A stretch of DNA of 60,620 bases from Acidobacteriota bacterium (GTDB lineage Bacteria; Acidobacteriota; Vicinamibacteria; Vicinamibacterales; JAHECP01). Location of the stretch: the NCBI GenBank assembly GCA_024641665.1, contig JAHECP010000014.1, positions 1-60,620 of the forward strand. The letters run 5' to 3'. Shown here one piece after another: positions 1-7,838 of the stretch. The notes below the pieces were generated by a model that worked only from the letters and a program-made list of their open reading frames with translations, made no database searches and was not told where the DNA came from. The position numbers were made by a program, and so were the translations under genes. The stretch's first letter is position 1. Every line of letters begins with the position of its first letter.

Positions 1-1095
1 GACGCCGGCGGCGGGCGGACCGAGCTCAGGTGCCCGCCGCTGCCCGCGCCGCTGCACCTGCTGGGCGCCGTGCTCGACTGGAGCGCGCTCGGCTTCCGCG
101 ATCGCCTGTCGGCGCTGAAGCTGGCGGGTCCGCTGAAGCTGGCGCGCGCCCAGGCCCGAGGCGGGACGCGCGGGCGCGCGCCGGTCCGGGAGGTGGCGTC
201 GCCCGGCGAGACCGTCGCCACGTGGCTGCGGCTGAACGGCCAGAGCCCGGCGCTCTGCGAGCGGCTGTGGCATCCGCTCGCGGTCGCGGCGCTGAACCAG
301 TCGCCGGCCGAGGCGGCGGCGCGGCCCTTCGTGCGCGTGCTCGCGGGCCTGTTCGGCGACGACCCGCGCGACTCGGCCATCGGGCTGCCCGCCCGGCCGC
401 TCCACCTGATGTACGCCGAGCCCGCGCGCGCCTTCATCGAGGCGCGCGGCGGCGCGGTCCGCACGAGCGCCCTCGCGTCGGTGCTGGTCGAGGGCGACCG
501 CCTGCGCGGCGTGCAGGTCGGCGACGACCGCTTCCTCGCGCGTACCGTCGTCGCGGCGGTGCCGTGGTACGCGCTCGCGCCGCTCTTCGTGCGCGGCGCG
601 CCGCTCGCGCCATCGCTCGAGGAAACCCTCGAGCGCGCGACGCGGCTCGAGTCGCTGCCCATCGTGACCGTGAACCTGTGGTACGACCGCGTGGTGATGG
701 ACGAGCCCTTCCTCGGCCTGCACGGCTCGTCCATGCACTGGGTGTTCGACAAGCGCGCGGCGTTCGGCGAGTCGGCTTCGCACCTGTCGGTCGTCGCGAG
801 CGGCGCGCGCGAGCTGGTCGGCCTGGGGAACGACGAGATCGTCAGCCGGGCGGCGTGGGAGATCGGACAGATGCTGCCGCGCGCCGCCGCGGCGCGGCTC
901 GTGCGCGGCACCGCGATCCGCGAGAAGCGCGCCACCTTCTCCCTGGCGCCCGGCCAGCCCGCGCGCCCCGGCACGCGCACGCCCGTCCAGGGCCTCTTCC
1001 TGGCCGGAGACTGGATCGACACCGGCCTGCCGGGTACCATCGAGAGCGCCGTGGTCAGCGGCCACTGGGCCGCGGAGGCCGCGCTGGGGAGCTGA
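1..1095 (+). CDS. hpnE: Hydroxysqualene dehydroxylase-like FAD amine oxidase, 5' partial
   Basis: The reading frame is open from base 1, so the start and the N-terminal FAD-binding Rossmann motif lie outside the window. What remains is the substrate-binding part and the C-terminal FAD motif of a flavin amine oxidase, ending with LFLAGDWIDTGLPGTIESAV. In HpnE this family removes the hydroxyl of hydroxysqualene to give squalene for hopanoid synthesis. The middle segment with RLWHPLAVAALNQSP is typical of HpnE rather than carotenoid desaturases. Stop is TGA at 1093-1095. Family assignment is good; the exact substrate is inferred, because no other hopanoid gene is visible here. Confidence 0.8.
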   Translation, partial: DAGGGRTELRCPPLPAPLHLLGAVLDWSALGFRDRLSALKLAGPLKLARAQARGGTRGRAPVREVASPGETVATWLRLNGQSPALCERLWHPLAVAALNQSPAEAAARPFVRVLAGLFGDDPRDSAIGLPARPLHLMYAEPARAFIEARGGAVRTSALASVLVEGDRLRGVQVGDDRFLARTVVAAVPWYALAPLFVRGAPLAPSLEETLERATRLESLPIVTVNLWYDRVVMDEPFLGLHGSSMHWVFDKRAAFGESASHLSVVASGARELVGLGNDEIVSRAAWEIGQMLPRAAAARLVRGTAIREKRATFSLAPGQPARPGTRTPVQGLFLAGDWIDTGLPGTIESAVVSGHWAAEAALGS

Positions 1096-1127
1096 CGGGT
1101 GGCCCAGGTCTTCGACCTGGGCGTCCA

Positions 1128-1283
1128 GGTGCAGCGTGCAACGTGCAGGGTGCAACGTGCGAGGAGGCGCCGAGACTGACGCCGGGGCGCGTCTTCCTTT
1201 GAATGATGCCGCGCGTCAGCGAAGCTATCGCGCCACCTCGCACCCCTTGTGCACGGCGGTGCACGATGCACCGTATGCACCGC
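1128..1283. repeat. GTGCAAC heptamer array with central inverted repeat
   Basis: Heptamers of the form GTGCARS run from about 1128 to 1163. A hairpin follows: GTGCGAGGAGGCGCC near 1157 pairs imperfectly with GGCGCCACCTCGCAC-like sequence ending near 1245. More GTGCAC units follow to about 1283. A second copy of the same design lies at 9890-10140. It fills the gap between hpnE and thiI. Confidence 0.7.
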
Positions 1284-1386
1284 CTGAGCCATGAGCGAGG
1301 ACGCGGAGCGGGGGGCGGAGCCCCCAGTCCCTGGCTCGCCGAAGGTCGAAGAGCGAAGGCGGCTCCAGCCCCCAGCGCCGACTGAC

Positions 1387-2574
1387 ATGAAATCGATCGT
1401 CGTCCATTACCAGGAAATCGCCCTGAAGGGCCGCAACCGGCCGTACTTCATCAACCGGCTGGTGCGGAACCTGCGCGAGGCCACCGCCGACCTCGACGTG
1501 CGCGAGGTGCGGCCGCTGATGGGCCGGATCGAGGTCGTGCTGGGACCCGCGGCGGACTGGGACGCGGTGAAGGAGCGGCTGGCCCGGACGTTCGGCATCG
1601 GCAACTTCGCCCGGGCGGGCCGCACCGCGCTCGACCTCGACGCGCTGGCCGCCGAGATCCTGAAGGACCTGGGCGACCGCGAGACGTCGAGCTTCCGGGT
1701 GTCCGCGCGGCGCGCCGACAAGCGGTTTCCCCTGACGTCGCCCGAGATCGAGCGGGAGGTCGGCGGGCGGATCAAGCTGGCGCGCGGCTGGAAGGTGGAC
1801 CTCGGCCACCCCGAGCTGACGATCCACGTGGAGCTGCTCTCGAAGGAGGCGTTCTACTTCTTCGGCAAGGACCGCGGGCTGGGCGGGCTGCCCGTCGGCG
1901 TGAGCGGCCGCGTCGTCTGCCTGCTGTCGGGCGGCATCGACTCGCCGGTGGCGGCGTTCCGCATGATGCGCCGCGGGTGCCGCGTGCACTTCGTGCACTT
2001 CCACAGCTACCCGATCCTCTCGCGCGCGTCGCAGGAGAAGGTGCGCGAGCTGGCGGCGCTGCTGACGCGGTATCAGCTCCGGTCGCGCCTGTCGCTCGTG
2101 GCGTTCGGCGAGCTGCAGCAGCAGGTGGTGCTGGCCGTGCCGCCGCCGCTGCGCGTCGTCGTCTACCGGCGGCTGATGATGCGCATCGCCGAGCGGATCG
2201 CGCGCGCCGCGCGCGCGCAGGCGCTCGTGACGGGCGAGGCGGTCGGCCAGGTGGCGTCGCAGACGCTCGAGAACCTGACCGTCATCAACGAGGTGGTGTC
2301 GATGCTCGTGCTCCGGCCGCTCATCGGGTTCGACAAGAGCGAGATCACCGCCGAGGCGGAGCGGCTCGGCACGTTCCCCATCTCGATCATCCCGGACCAG
2401 GACTGCTGCACGCTGTTCACGCCGAAGCACCCCGAGACCCGCGCGCGCACGGCCGAGGTGGTCGAGGCGGAACGCGCGCTGGGCGACGTGGACGCGATCG
2501 TGGAGGCCGCGGCCGCCGCGGCCGTCGTGGAGACGTTCCAGTTTCCGGTGGTAGAATCGACGGCTCAAGGCTAA
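1387..2574 (+). CDS. thiI: tRNA 4-thiouridine synthetase / thiamine thiazole sulfurtransferase
   Basis: The 395-residue protein has an N-terminal ferredoxin-like and THUMP region (about 1-165) for tRNA binding, then a PP-loop ATPase with LLSGGIDSPVA at about residues 179-189. It adenylates U8 of tRNA so that sulfur can be inserted, and in many bacteria also feeds the thiazole of thiamine. It lacks the C-terminal rhodanese domain of the E. coli enzyme (482 aa), so sulfur must come from a separate carrier, as in Bacillus. ATG at 1387 (MKSIVVHYQEIALKGRNR) is chosen over an upstream in-frame start at 1291 because this is where family similarity begins. Confidence 0.93.
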   Translation: MKSIVVHYQEIALKGRNRPYFINRLVRNLREATADLDVREVRPLMGRIEVVLGPAADWDAVKERLARTFGIGNFARAGRTALDLDALAAEILKDLGDRETSSFRVSARRADKRFPLTSPEIEREVGGRIKLARGWKVDLGHPELTIHVELLSKEAFYFFGKDRGLGGLPVGVSGRVVCLLSGGIDSPVAAFRMMRRGCRVHFVHFHSYPILSRASQEKVRELAALLTRYQLRSRLSLVAFGELQQQVVLAVPPPLRVVVYRRLMMRIAERIARAARAQALVTGEAVGQVASQTLENLTVINEVVSMLVLRPLIGFDKSEITAEAERLGTFPISIIPDQDCCTLFTPKHPETRARTAEVVEAERALGDVDAIVEAAAAAAVVETFQFPVVESTAQG

Positions 2575-2740
2575 GGGCTCACGGCTTACGCCGCCTTACG
2601 GCTCAGGGCTTACGGCTCACGCCGGCTCGGCGTGACAGCGTGACATGCCGTGAGCCGTGAGCCGTAAGCCGTCGATAATCCGACATTCAGCATTCGGCAT
2701 TCGGCATTCAGCATTCAGCATTCAGCATTCAGCATTCTGG
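2566..2740. repeat. Two heptamer arrays: ACGGCTY hairpin, then CATTCRG tandem run
   Basis: Units such as ACGGCTC and ACGGCTT run on the plus strand to about 2627. A short centre (GCGTGACAGCGTGACATGC) follows, then the reverse units GAGCCGT and AAGCCGT to about 2675. The arms can pair into a long cruciform. A run of ATTCAGC and ATTCGGC heptamers follows to 2740. The first array overlaps the last codons of thiI. Confidence 0.85.
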
Positions 2741-2752
2741 AAGGGGGGTCCC

Positions 2753-3760
2753 GTGAAGTTGACACCTGGCAAGCTGGCCGGCATGAAGGCGGTCTCCGAC
2801 GCGCGCGGCGTGATTGCCGCCGCGGCCATGGATCAGCGCGGGTCGCTCAAGAAGGCGCTCGGCAAGGAGAAGGGCGGCGACGTCTCCGACGGGATGATGG
2901 AGGAGTTCAAGTCGCTCGTCGCCGAGGTGCTCACGCCGCACGCGAGCGCCATCCTGCTGGACCCCGAGTGGGGTCTGCCGGCCTCGAAGCGGCGGGCGAA
3001 GAACGCCGGCCTGCTGCTGGCCTACGAGAAGACCGGCTACGACAAGACCGGGCCCGGGCGGTTGCCCGACCTGCTCGACCTCTGGTCCGCGCGCCGGCTC
3101 AAGGAGGCGGGCGCCGACTGCGTGAAGATCCTCCTCTACTACACGCCGTTCGACCCGAAGCCCATCAACGAGCAGAAGCACGCCTGGGTCGAGCGCATCG
3201 GCGACGAGTGCCGCGCGAACGACATCCCCTTCTTCCTCGAGCTCGTCGGCTACGAGGAGGGCGCCGACGAGAAGGGCTTCGAGTACGCGAAGAAGAAGCC
3301 CGAGGTCGTCACGCGCAGCATGGAGGAGTTCACCAGGGACCGCTACGGCGCCGACGTCCTCAAGGTCGAGGTGCCCGTCAACATGAAGTTCGTCGAGGGC
3401 GCCCAGTCGTTCTCCGGGCAGAAGGCCTACACGAAGGAGGAGGCCATCAAGGCGTTCCATGCCGCTGCCAAGGTGGCCACCCGGCCGTTCATCTACCTGT
3501 CGGCCGGCGTGTCGAACGCCGAGTTCACCGAGTCGCTGCGCCTCGCCGGCGAGTCGGACGTGCGGTTCGTGGGCGTGCTGTGCGGCCGCGCGACGTGGAA
3601 GGAAGGGATTCCCGTCTACGGGAAGGGCGGGGCGAACGCGTTCCGTGCGTGGCTCCAGAAGGACGGCGTCCGCAACATCAAGAACGTGAACGACTGCCTC
3701 AAGGGCGCGAGCCCGTGGTTCTCGTTCTACGGAGCCAAGAGCGCCGACCAGCTCGCGTGA
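2753..3760 (+). CDS. Class I aldolase of the LacD (tagatose-1,6-bisphosphate aldolase) family
   Basis: The 335-residue TIM barrel matches LacD-type aldolases in length and in landmarks such as AAMDQRGSLKKALG near the N-terminus and DVLKVEVPVN, whose Lys (about residue 204) is the expected Schiff-base lysine. Such enzymes cleave tagatose- or fructose-1,6-bisphosphate to DHAP and glyceraldehyde-3-phosphate; without a lac cluster nearby it probably serves as a glycolytic aldolase (inference). The GTG at 2753 is preferred because GGAAGGGGGG lies just upstream. A longer frame from 2657 would only translate the heptamer array. No metal-binding class II motifs are seen. Confidence 0.85.
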   Translation: MKLTPGKLAGMKAVSDARGVIAAAAMDQRGSLKKALGKEKGGDVSDGMMEEFKSLVAEVLTPHASAILLDPEWGLPASKRRAKNAGLLLAYEKTGYDKTGPGRLPDLLDLWSARRLKEAGADCVKILLYYTPFDPKPINEQKHAWVERIGDECRANDIPFFLELVGYEEGADEKGFEYAKKKPEVVTRSMEEFTRDRYGADVLKVEVPVNMKFVEGAQSFSGQKAYTKEEAIKAFHAAAKVATRPFIYLSAGVSNAEFTESLRLAGESDVRFVGVLCGRATWKEGIPVYGKGGANAFRAWLQKDGVRNIKNVNDCLKGASPWFSFYGAKSADQLA

Positions 3761-4136
3761 TCGCCTTGCCGCCCGCGGGCGGCATCTGGGCGGCGCCCAA
3801 CTTGGTCACGCTCTCTTCGCGGTCCACGTACGTCAACCACGAAGGCGCGAAGGCCTCGAAGTCCGGCCGCCTCCGGCGGCCGAGGGCGCCAGCCTGAACT
3901 AGTCCTGCACTTGAAATAGATGGATGAGGAGATCACGAAGCAGCGTCGCGCGTGATGCGGCGTGACGGAACTTCGTGGCTCTCGTGCGCTTCGTGGTCTT
4001 CATCCGTGGACACGTGATGCAGCGCGACAGCACATCGTGCCCTCCGTGGAACGCCAAGCCGCCGTCATCGTGTCATCGTGGTTCCGTGGGCGCGACCGCC
4101 GCGTGACGGACGGCCCGGCCCCAGGCCTCCGGCGAC
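3761..4136. other. Intergenic region with degenerate TTCGTGG repeats
   Basis: No convincing gene is present. From about 3960 to 4090 the sequence carries loose copies of TTCGTGG, CATCGTG and TCCGTGG, resembling the CCGTGG arrays at 14.7 and 17.2 kb but more decayed. Both flanking genes end here: the aldolase on plus and the lipoprotein on minus. Confidence 0.5.
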
Positions 4137-4598
4137 CTAATGCCGGTTGAGCGTCTCCTCGCCCTGCACCGCGCCCAGGCAGGTCTGTCCCGTGTAGGGC
4201 ACGGTGATCTGGTTGCCGTTGATCACCGCGGTGCCGGTCAGCGTGAACGCGCACGACGGCAGTCCCGGCGCGGTCGCGTTGCCGTTGGCCGTCCACGAGA
4301 CGGTGTTGCCGAGCAGGGTGCCCTGCGCGGTGCCCGCCAGGGTCAGCCCGCCCGGGCACGTGGCGCTGAACGTGCCCGACGCCGACGTGCCCTGCTGGTC
4401 CGTCACGCTCCACTGGAAGTTGGAGCACGACTGGGGCGACGGCATCACGGACGAGGACGTCCAGCTGCCCAGCAGGGCCCCCAGGTCCGTGGCGTTCGAG
4501 GGGCCCGTGACGGTCGTCTTGTGCTCGATGCCGATGCAGCCGGCCGCGCCCAGCGCGAGGACGGTCGCCGCGGCCAGACCAACCAAGCTCTTCTTCAT
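4137..4598 (-). CDS. Putative lipoprotein, 153 aa
   Basis: The N-terminus MKKSLVGLAAATVLALGAAGC is a type II signal peptide, with the lipobox ending at Cys21, so the mature protein should be lipidated and exported. The rest is Thr, Ser and Gly rich and predicted to be all beta, with several cysteines (SCSNF, ATCPG, SCAFT, QTCLG) that could form disulfides in the periplasm. I do not recognise a specific family. It is convergent with the aldolase gene. A heptamer hairpin sits directly upstream of its start. Confidence 0.75.
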   Translation of the reverse strand: MKKSLVGLAAATVLALGAAGCIGIEHKTTVTGPSNATDLGALLGSWTSSSVMPSPQSCSNFQWSVTDQQGTSASGTFSATCPGGLTLAGTAQGTLLGNTVSWTANGNATAPGLPSCAFTLTGTAVINGNQITVPYTGQTCLGAVQGEETLNRH

Positions 4599-4609
4599 CG
4601 GTCACTCCA

Positions 4610-4692
4610 GACGGCTCACGGCTTACGGCTCACGGCTCAGCGTGGCAGCGTGACAGTACCTGAGCCGTGGGCCCTGAGCCCCGAGCCCTTGA
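4610..4692. repeat. ACGGCTY heptamer inverted pair
   Basis: Plus-strand units ACGGCTC, ACGGCTT, ACGGCTC, ACGGCTC are followed by a centre GCGTGGCAGCGTGACAGTACC, then TGAGCCGT, GGGCCCT, GAGCCCC and GAGCCCT. The arms are complementary. The centre resembles the one at about 2630-2648, so the unit is more than random slippage. Confidence 0.85.
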
Positions 4693-4794
4693 GTGCAGAG
4701 CCGATGCCAGGTCCCGGGACGTGCTTCGACGTTCCTCCGTGGGCGGTTGCGGCCCGCGTCGCGCCCGGCCGCGCGCCGAAAACTGAAACCGGGA

Positions 4795-5508
4795 TTACGA
4801 TTTCGACGCCGGCGCGTGCAGCGGGTGGCGCAGGCCGGCCAGGTAGTCGCGCAGCGCGTCGTGCGTGCTGTCGAACGCCAGCTCGGTCCAGGGCAGGCGA
4901 GCCGGCGGGAAGAGCGCCGCCTCGAGGCTCTCCTCGTCAATCGTCAGCCGTCCGCCGACGGCCGTGGCCGCGTACACCACGACGACCACCGGCGCGCCGG
5001 CGTACGAGTAGACGTTGACGAGCGCGTCGAGGTGCACGTCGAGGCCGGTCTCCTCCCGCGCCTCGCGCACGGCCGCCGCCTCGAGCGGCTCGCCCCGATC
5101 CACGAAGCCGCCCGGAAAGACCCACCGGCCGTAGCCCGGCTCGATCGCCCGCCGCACCAGCACTAACAAAGATCCGGGGGGCTTCGCCCCCGCGGACCCC
5201 CCGACGCGCTCACTCGCGCTCTTCGACTCGCTCAGAGCGCCCTGAGCTTGTCGAGGGGCGGGGCCCCGCGATCCCCACTCCGTTCGCGCGGGGCGCGCCC
5301 GTGGCGCGCCCAACGTGGGGCTCCGCCCCACACCCACGAGCGTGGAGTCGTTTGCCTCCAGAATCGTGCCGACGGCCACTTTCGGGTTGGCGTAGTGGAC
5401 GAACCCGCAGGCCGCGCAGACCGGCCGCGCCGGCTCGTTCCGCCTGAGCGGCCTGAGCTCGAGCGGCGCTCCGCACGCCGGGCAATGGCGGTAGGTGTAC
5501 TCGTGCAT
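4795..5508 (-). CDS. NUDIX hydrolase with zinc ribbon and an in-frame repeat-derived insertion
   Basis: The 237-residue protein starts with a zinc ribbon (CPAC at 9-12, CAAC at 31-34). It has a perfect Nudix box at about residues 134-156 (GFVDRGE, then REAREETGL), which binds metal and the diphosphate of nucleotide-like substrates. Zinc-ribbon Nudix proteins are often NADH pyrophosphatase-like, but the substrate is not determinable here. Between VAVGTILEAND and LLVLVRRAIE, where relatives have only a few residues, about 58 residues of low-complexity sequence are encoded by a palindromic repeat. The start at 5508 (MHEYTYRHCPAC) is divergent from def, 27 bp away. A longer frame to 6003 is antisense to def and rejected. 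Confidence 0.85.
   Translation of the reverse strand: MHEYTYRHCPACGAPLELRPLRRNEPARPVCAACGFVHYANPKVAVGTILEANDSTLVGVGRSPTLGAPRARPARTEWGSRGPAPRQAQGALSESKSASERVGGSAGAKPPGSLLVLVRRAIEPGYGRWVFPGGFVDRGEPLEAAAVREAREETGLDVHLDALVNVYSYAGAPVVVVVYAATAVGGRLTIDEESLEAALFPPARLPWTELAFDSTHDALRDYLAGLRHPLHAPASKS
5163..5345. repeat. Palindromic repeat element inside the nudix gene
   Basis: The segment contains several snapback palindromes: GGGGGGCTTCGCCCCC, CCCTGAGCTTGTCGAGGGG, GCGCGCCCGTGGCGCGC and GTGGGGCTCCGCCCCAC. The second resembles the CCCTGAGCTTGTCGAAGGG repeat found again at 23559. It keeps the reading frame open and adds about 58 residues to the Nudix protein, much as Rickettsia palindromic elements do. 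Confidence 0.75.
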
Positions 5509-5523
5509 CGCTGGCAATCCCAA

Positions 5524-5529
5524 TATAAT
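5524..5529 (+). promoter_or_regulatory. -10 box for leaderless def mRNA
   Basis: A perfect TATAAT ends six bases before the def ATG, so transcription should start at or next to the A of the start codon. No Shine-Dalgarno sequence fits in the gap. The same geometry recurs at 11125, 14864, 15923 (minus) and 53647. Confidence 0.7.
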
Positions 5530-5535
5530 GCCCCC

Positions 5536-6108
5536 ATGTCCATTCTGAAAGTCGCGCGCATGGGGCACCCCACGCTCCGCGCCCGCACGCGCGCGGTCGA
5601 GCCCGGCGAGATCCGCAGCCCCGAGTTCCAGAAGCTCGTGGACGACATGATCGAGACGATGCGCGAGTACCAGGGCGTGGGGCTCGCCGCGCCGCAGCTG
5701 CACGTGGGGCTCCGGCTCTACGTGGCGGCGCTCGGCGCGGGCGGACACGACGACGAGGAGGAAGACGAGAGGCACGAGGAGGCGCCGGAGCCCGAACCGC
5801 TGGTCCTCATCAACCCGGAGCTTCGCCTCTCGGGCGGGGCCAAGGTCGAGGATTGGGAGGGCTGCCTCAGCATCCCCGACCTGCGCGGGATCGTGCCGCG
5901 CGCGCCCGAGGTCGAGGTGCGCGCCTTCGACCGCGACGGCCGCCGCATCGAGCTGCGCGCCTCGGGCTTCGGCGCCCGCGTGCTGCAGCACGAGTACGAC
6001 CACCTCGACGGCGTGCTGTTCCTGGACCGGATGACCTCGTTGGAGTCGTTGACATTCCTCGAGGAGTACGCCCGCTTCTGGGGCAAGGAGCGGGTACCGG
6101 AGGAGTGA
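5536..6108 (+). CDS. def: Peptide deformylase
   Basis: This removes the N-terminal formyl group from nascent proteins. All three family motifs are present: GVGLAAPQ at 47-54, EGCLS at 108-112 (metal-binding Cys) and HEYDH at 152-156 (two metal-binding His and the catalytic Glu). The protein is 190 residues. A short acidic loop (HDDEEEDERHEEAPEPEPE) lies between motifs 1 and 2, where most homologues are shorter. The ATG at 5536 gives the canonical MSILKVARMGHPTLR start. It is divergent from the nudix gene, and the two likely share one small promoter region. Confidence 0.95.
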   Translation: MSILKVARMGHPTLRARTRAVEPGEIRSPEFQKLVDDMIETMREYQGVGLAAPQLHVGLRLYVAALGAGGHDDEEEDERHEEAPEPEPLVLINPELRLSGGAKVEDWEGCLSIPDLRGIVPRAPEVEVRAFDRDGRRIELRASGFGARVLQHEYDHLDGVLFLDRMTSLESLTFLEEYARFWGKERVPEE

Positions 6109-6165
6109 GCCGTGGGTCCTGAGCCGTGAGCCCTGAGCCCTGAGCCGAGGACCCGTGAGGGCCGG
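6109..6165. repeat. GAGCCST heptamer run
   Basis: Successive heptamers GAGCCGT, GGGTCCT, GAGCCGT, GAGCCCT, GAGCCCT and GAGCCGA fill the short gap between the convergent def and thyX-like genes. Confidence 0.75.
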
Positions 6166-7764
6166 TCAGCGTCGCTTCCGTTCTTCGTTCCTCCTCTCGG
6201 CTTTCAACCTCTCGAGCTCCACGGCGGAGTGATCCGCGAAGCGCATGGCGGCGGCGATCGCCCGGTGGCCGGCCTGCTCGGCGATGAGCCGGTGCATCTG
6301 CTGGCAGACGCGCCGGTAGGCCGGGTGGCCCTGCGGCGCCGTGCGCAGCTCGATCAGGTGCATCGCCTCGCGCGCGTTCATCTCCATGCAGAAGCGGACC
6401 CGGTAGGCCATGGCCACCGCGTAGGGCGCCACCTCGGTGAGCCCCGCCCCGGCGAGCGCCTCGTAGAGCGCGGCCGAGCCCTCCAGCACGCGCTGCCAGT
6501 CGTCGAGCGCGCCCGCCTCGCGGATCGCGTCCGGCTCGGTGTAGCCGTGGCGCGTCGTGAGCGGCTGCCACTCGAGCGTGAGCATGCGGTGGCGCTGCAG
6601 ATCGCGGAAGGCCCCGTAGTCGGTCAATACGTCGAAGCGGTACGCCGTGCGCTCGAACGCGCGGCCCGGCTTGTGCCGGCGGTTGGCGCGCGCGCCCGTG
6701 TAGGCCTCGAGCACCTTCAGCCGCTCGTCGGCCGGGAGGCGCCGCGCGACGGCGAGCAGCTGGTCGTCCGGCAGGTCCGACACCGCGTAGAGCGCCGCCG
6801 CGACCACCTTGACCTCGCCGTCCGGGTCGAAGTCGGTGAGCGTGACCTCGGGCCGCGGCTCCGGGTCGGCGCTGGCGAGCAGGCGCGCGGCGGTCCGGGC
6901 GGTGGCGTCCCGGCAGTCGGCCATGTAGGCCGTCCACCGGCCGCCGCGCTCCGGCTGATCGACCCGCGTGAGGAACGCCGGGATCACCTTCCGGAGCTCG
7001 TCGAGCATCAGGTTCGCGTAGTGCCGCACCTCGCCCAGCGGGTGCGCGCGCATGCGCAGCAGCAGCGCCTCGTAGGCCTGTCCCGTGCCGTAGATGCCGA
7101 GGTTCGACTGCGTCGCCGCCGGCAGCAGGCCGCGCAGCGTGTCGAGCGTCTTGGCGCGGATGGCCGCGCGGTACACGCCCTCGGTGTCGCCCGCCGTGTT
7201 CGGGTAGCGCCGCCGGAAGTGCTCCTGCATCGGCTCGATCCAGCGCGTGTAGACCTCGAACGCGCGGTCGAGCGTGAGCACGTAGCGATCGCGCAGCGCG
7301 CCGGGCTCGAGCTCGGGCGGCACCAGGTACTTCCAGCGTCCGCCCGGACGCGCCGTGTAGGGCACGTACCGCGTGGACTGCTCGAGGTAGGCCATCAGCC
7401 GGCCCCACTCGAGGATCTTCGTCAGCACGTTCGACACCTGCTCGCAGGCGAGGTGCACGCCGCCGAGCTGGGCCACCGAATCGTCGCCGTACTCGCTGAA
7501 CACGCGCGCGTAGAGCCGCTCGGCGCGCGCGACGCCCACCGCGTCCATCGGCGGCCGCTCGGCCTCGGTGACGTGATCCAGAAATTCGTCGAGAAAGAGC
7601 CGGCGAAGCGACTTGGCCGAGCGCGAGTAGCGCGCGAAGAGCGCGCCCTTGACGGTCTCGGGCAGGTTCACCAGCACGAACACCGGGCCGTCGAGGTTGG
7701 TGAAGTACGGCCCGAGCGCGCGGCGCTCCTCCGGCGTGAACTCGTCGGGATTGGAATTGGACAC
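6166..7764 (-). CDS. Tandem ThyX-like (FAD-dependent thymidylate synthase family) protein
   Basis: The 532-residue protein is about twice the length of ordinary ThyX (about 220-260 aa) and looks like two diverged ThyX folds. The C-terminal half keeps DLQRHRMLTLEWQPLTTRHGY near residue 390, which corresponds to the RHRxxSxxExSxR signature, but the serines have been replaced by threonines and the spacing differs. The N-terminal half has LEQSTRYVPYT but no RHR. ThyX methylates dUMP using FAD, NADPH and methylene-tetrahydrofolate. Whether this tandem form still does so is uncertain. GTG at 7764 is chosen because a TATAAT box lies five bases upstream. Confidence 0.75.
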   Translation of the reverse strand: MSNSNPDEFTPEERRALGPYFTNLDGPVFVLVNLPETVKGALFARYSRSAKSLRRLFLDEFLDHVTEAERPPMDAVGVARAERLYARVFSEYGDDSVAQLGGVHLACEQVSNVLTKILEWGRLMAYLEQSTRYVPYTARPGGRWKYLVPPELEPGALRDRYVLTLDRAFEVYTRWIEPMQEHFRRRYPNTAGDTEGVYRAAIRAKTLDTLRGLLPAATQSNLGIYGTGQAYEALLLRMRAHPLGEVRHYANLMLDELRKVIPAFLTRVDQPERGGRWTAYMADCRDATARTAARLLASADPEPRPEVTLTDFDPDGEVKVVAAALYAVSDLPDDQLLAVARRLPADERLKVLEAYTGARANRRHKPGRAFERTAYRFDVLTDYGAFRDLQRHRMLTLEWQPLTTRHGYTEPDAIREAGALDDWQRVLEGSAALYEALAGAGLTEVAPYAVAMAYRVRFCMEMNAREAMHLIELRTAPQGHPAYRRVCQQMHRLIAEQAGHRAIAAAMRFADHSAVELERLKAERRNEERKRR

Positions 7765-7769
7765 GGGCG

Positions 7770-7775
7770 ATTATA
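7770..7775 (-). promoter_or_regulatory. -10 box for the thyX-like gene, probably leaderless
   Basis: On the minus strand TATAAT is followed by CGCCC and then the GTG start. With five bases between box and start, the transcript should begin within or at the start codon. Confidence 0.6.
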
Positions 7776-7777
7776 CC

Positions 7778-7802
7778 GGGGGAGAAAAATCTCCCCCTTT
7801 TT
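7778..7802 (+). terminator. Rho-independent terminator-like hairpin (orientation puzzling)
   Basis: The hairpin is GGGGGAGA, an AAAA loop, TCTCCCCC, then TTTTT. It reads as a good terminator on the plus strand, but no plus-strand gene precedes it. It lies between the selenoprotein stop and the thyX-like promoter. It may stop antisense transcription or act as a DNA site upstream of thyX. Confidence 0.45.
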
Positions 7803-7838
7803 CTCGCTTGGCCGCCGACGGCGGCCGTCCTACACCCC

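Noticed and set aside
2657-2752. N-terminal extension of the aldolase (repeated RHSAF)
   Set aside because: It translates the CATTCAG heptamer array. A strong ribosome binding site precedes the GTG at 2753.
3727-4150. Short frames in the gap after the aldolase
   Set aside because: They are low-complexity frames over degenerate TTCGTGG repeats with no start signals.
5509-6003. Nudix frame extending 165 codons upstream of 5508
   Set aside because: It is antisense to def, which has all its active-site motifs. The zinc ribbon begins directly at 5508.
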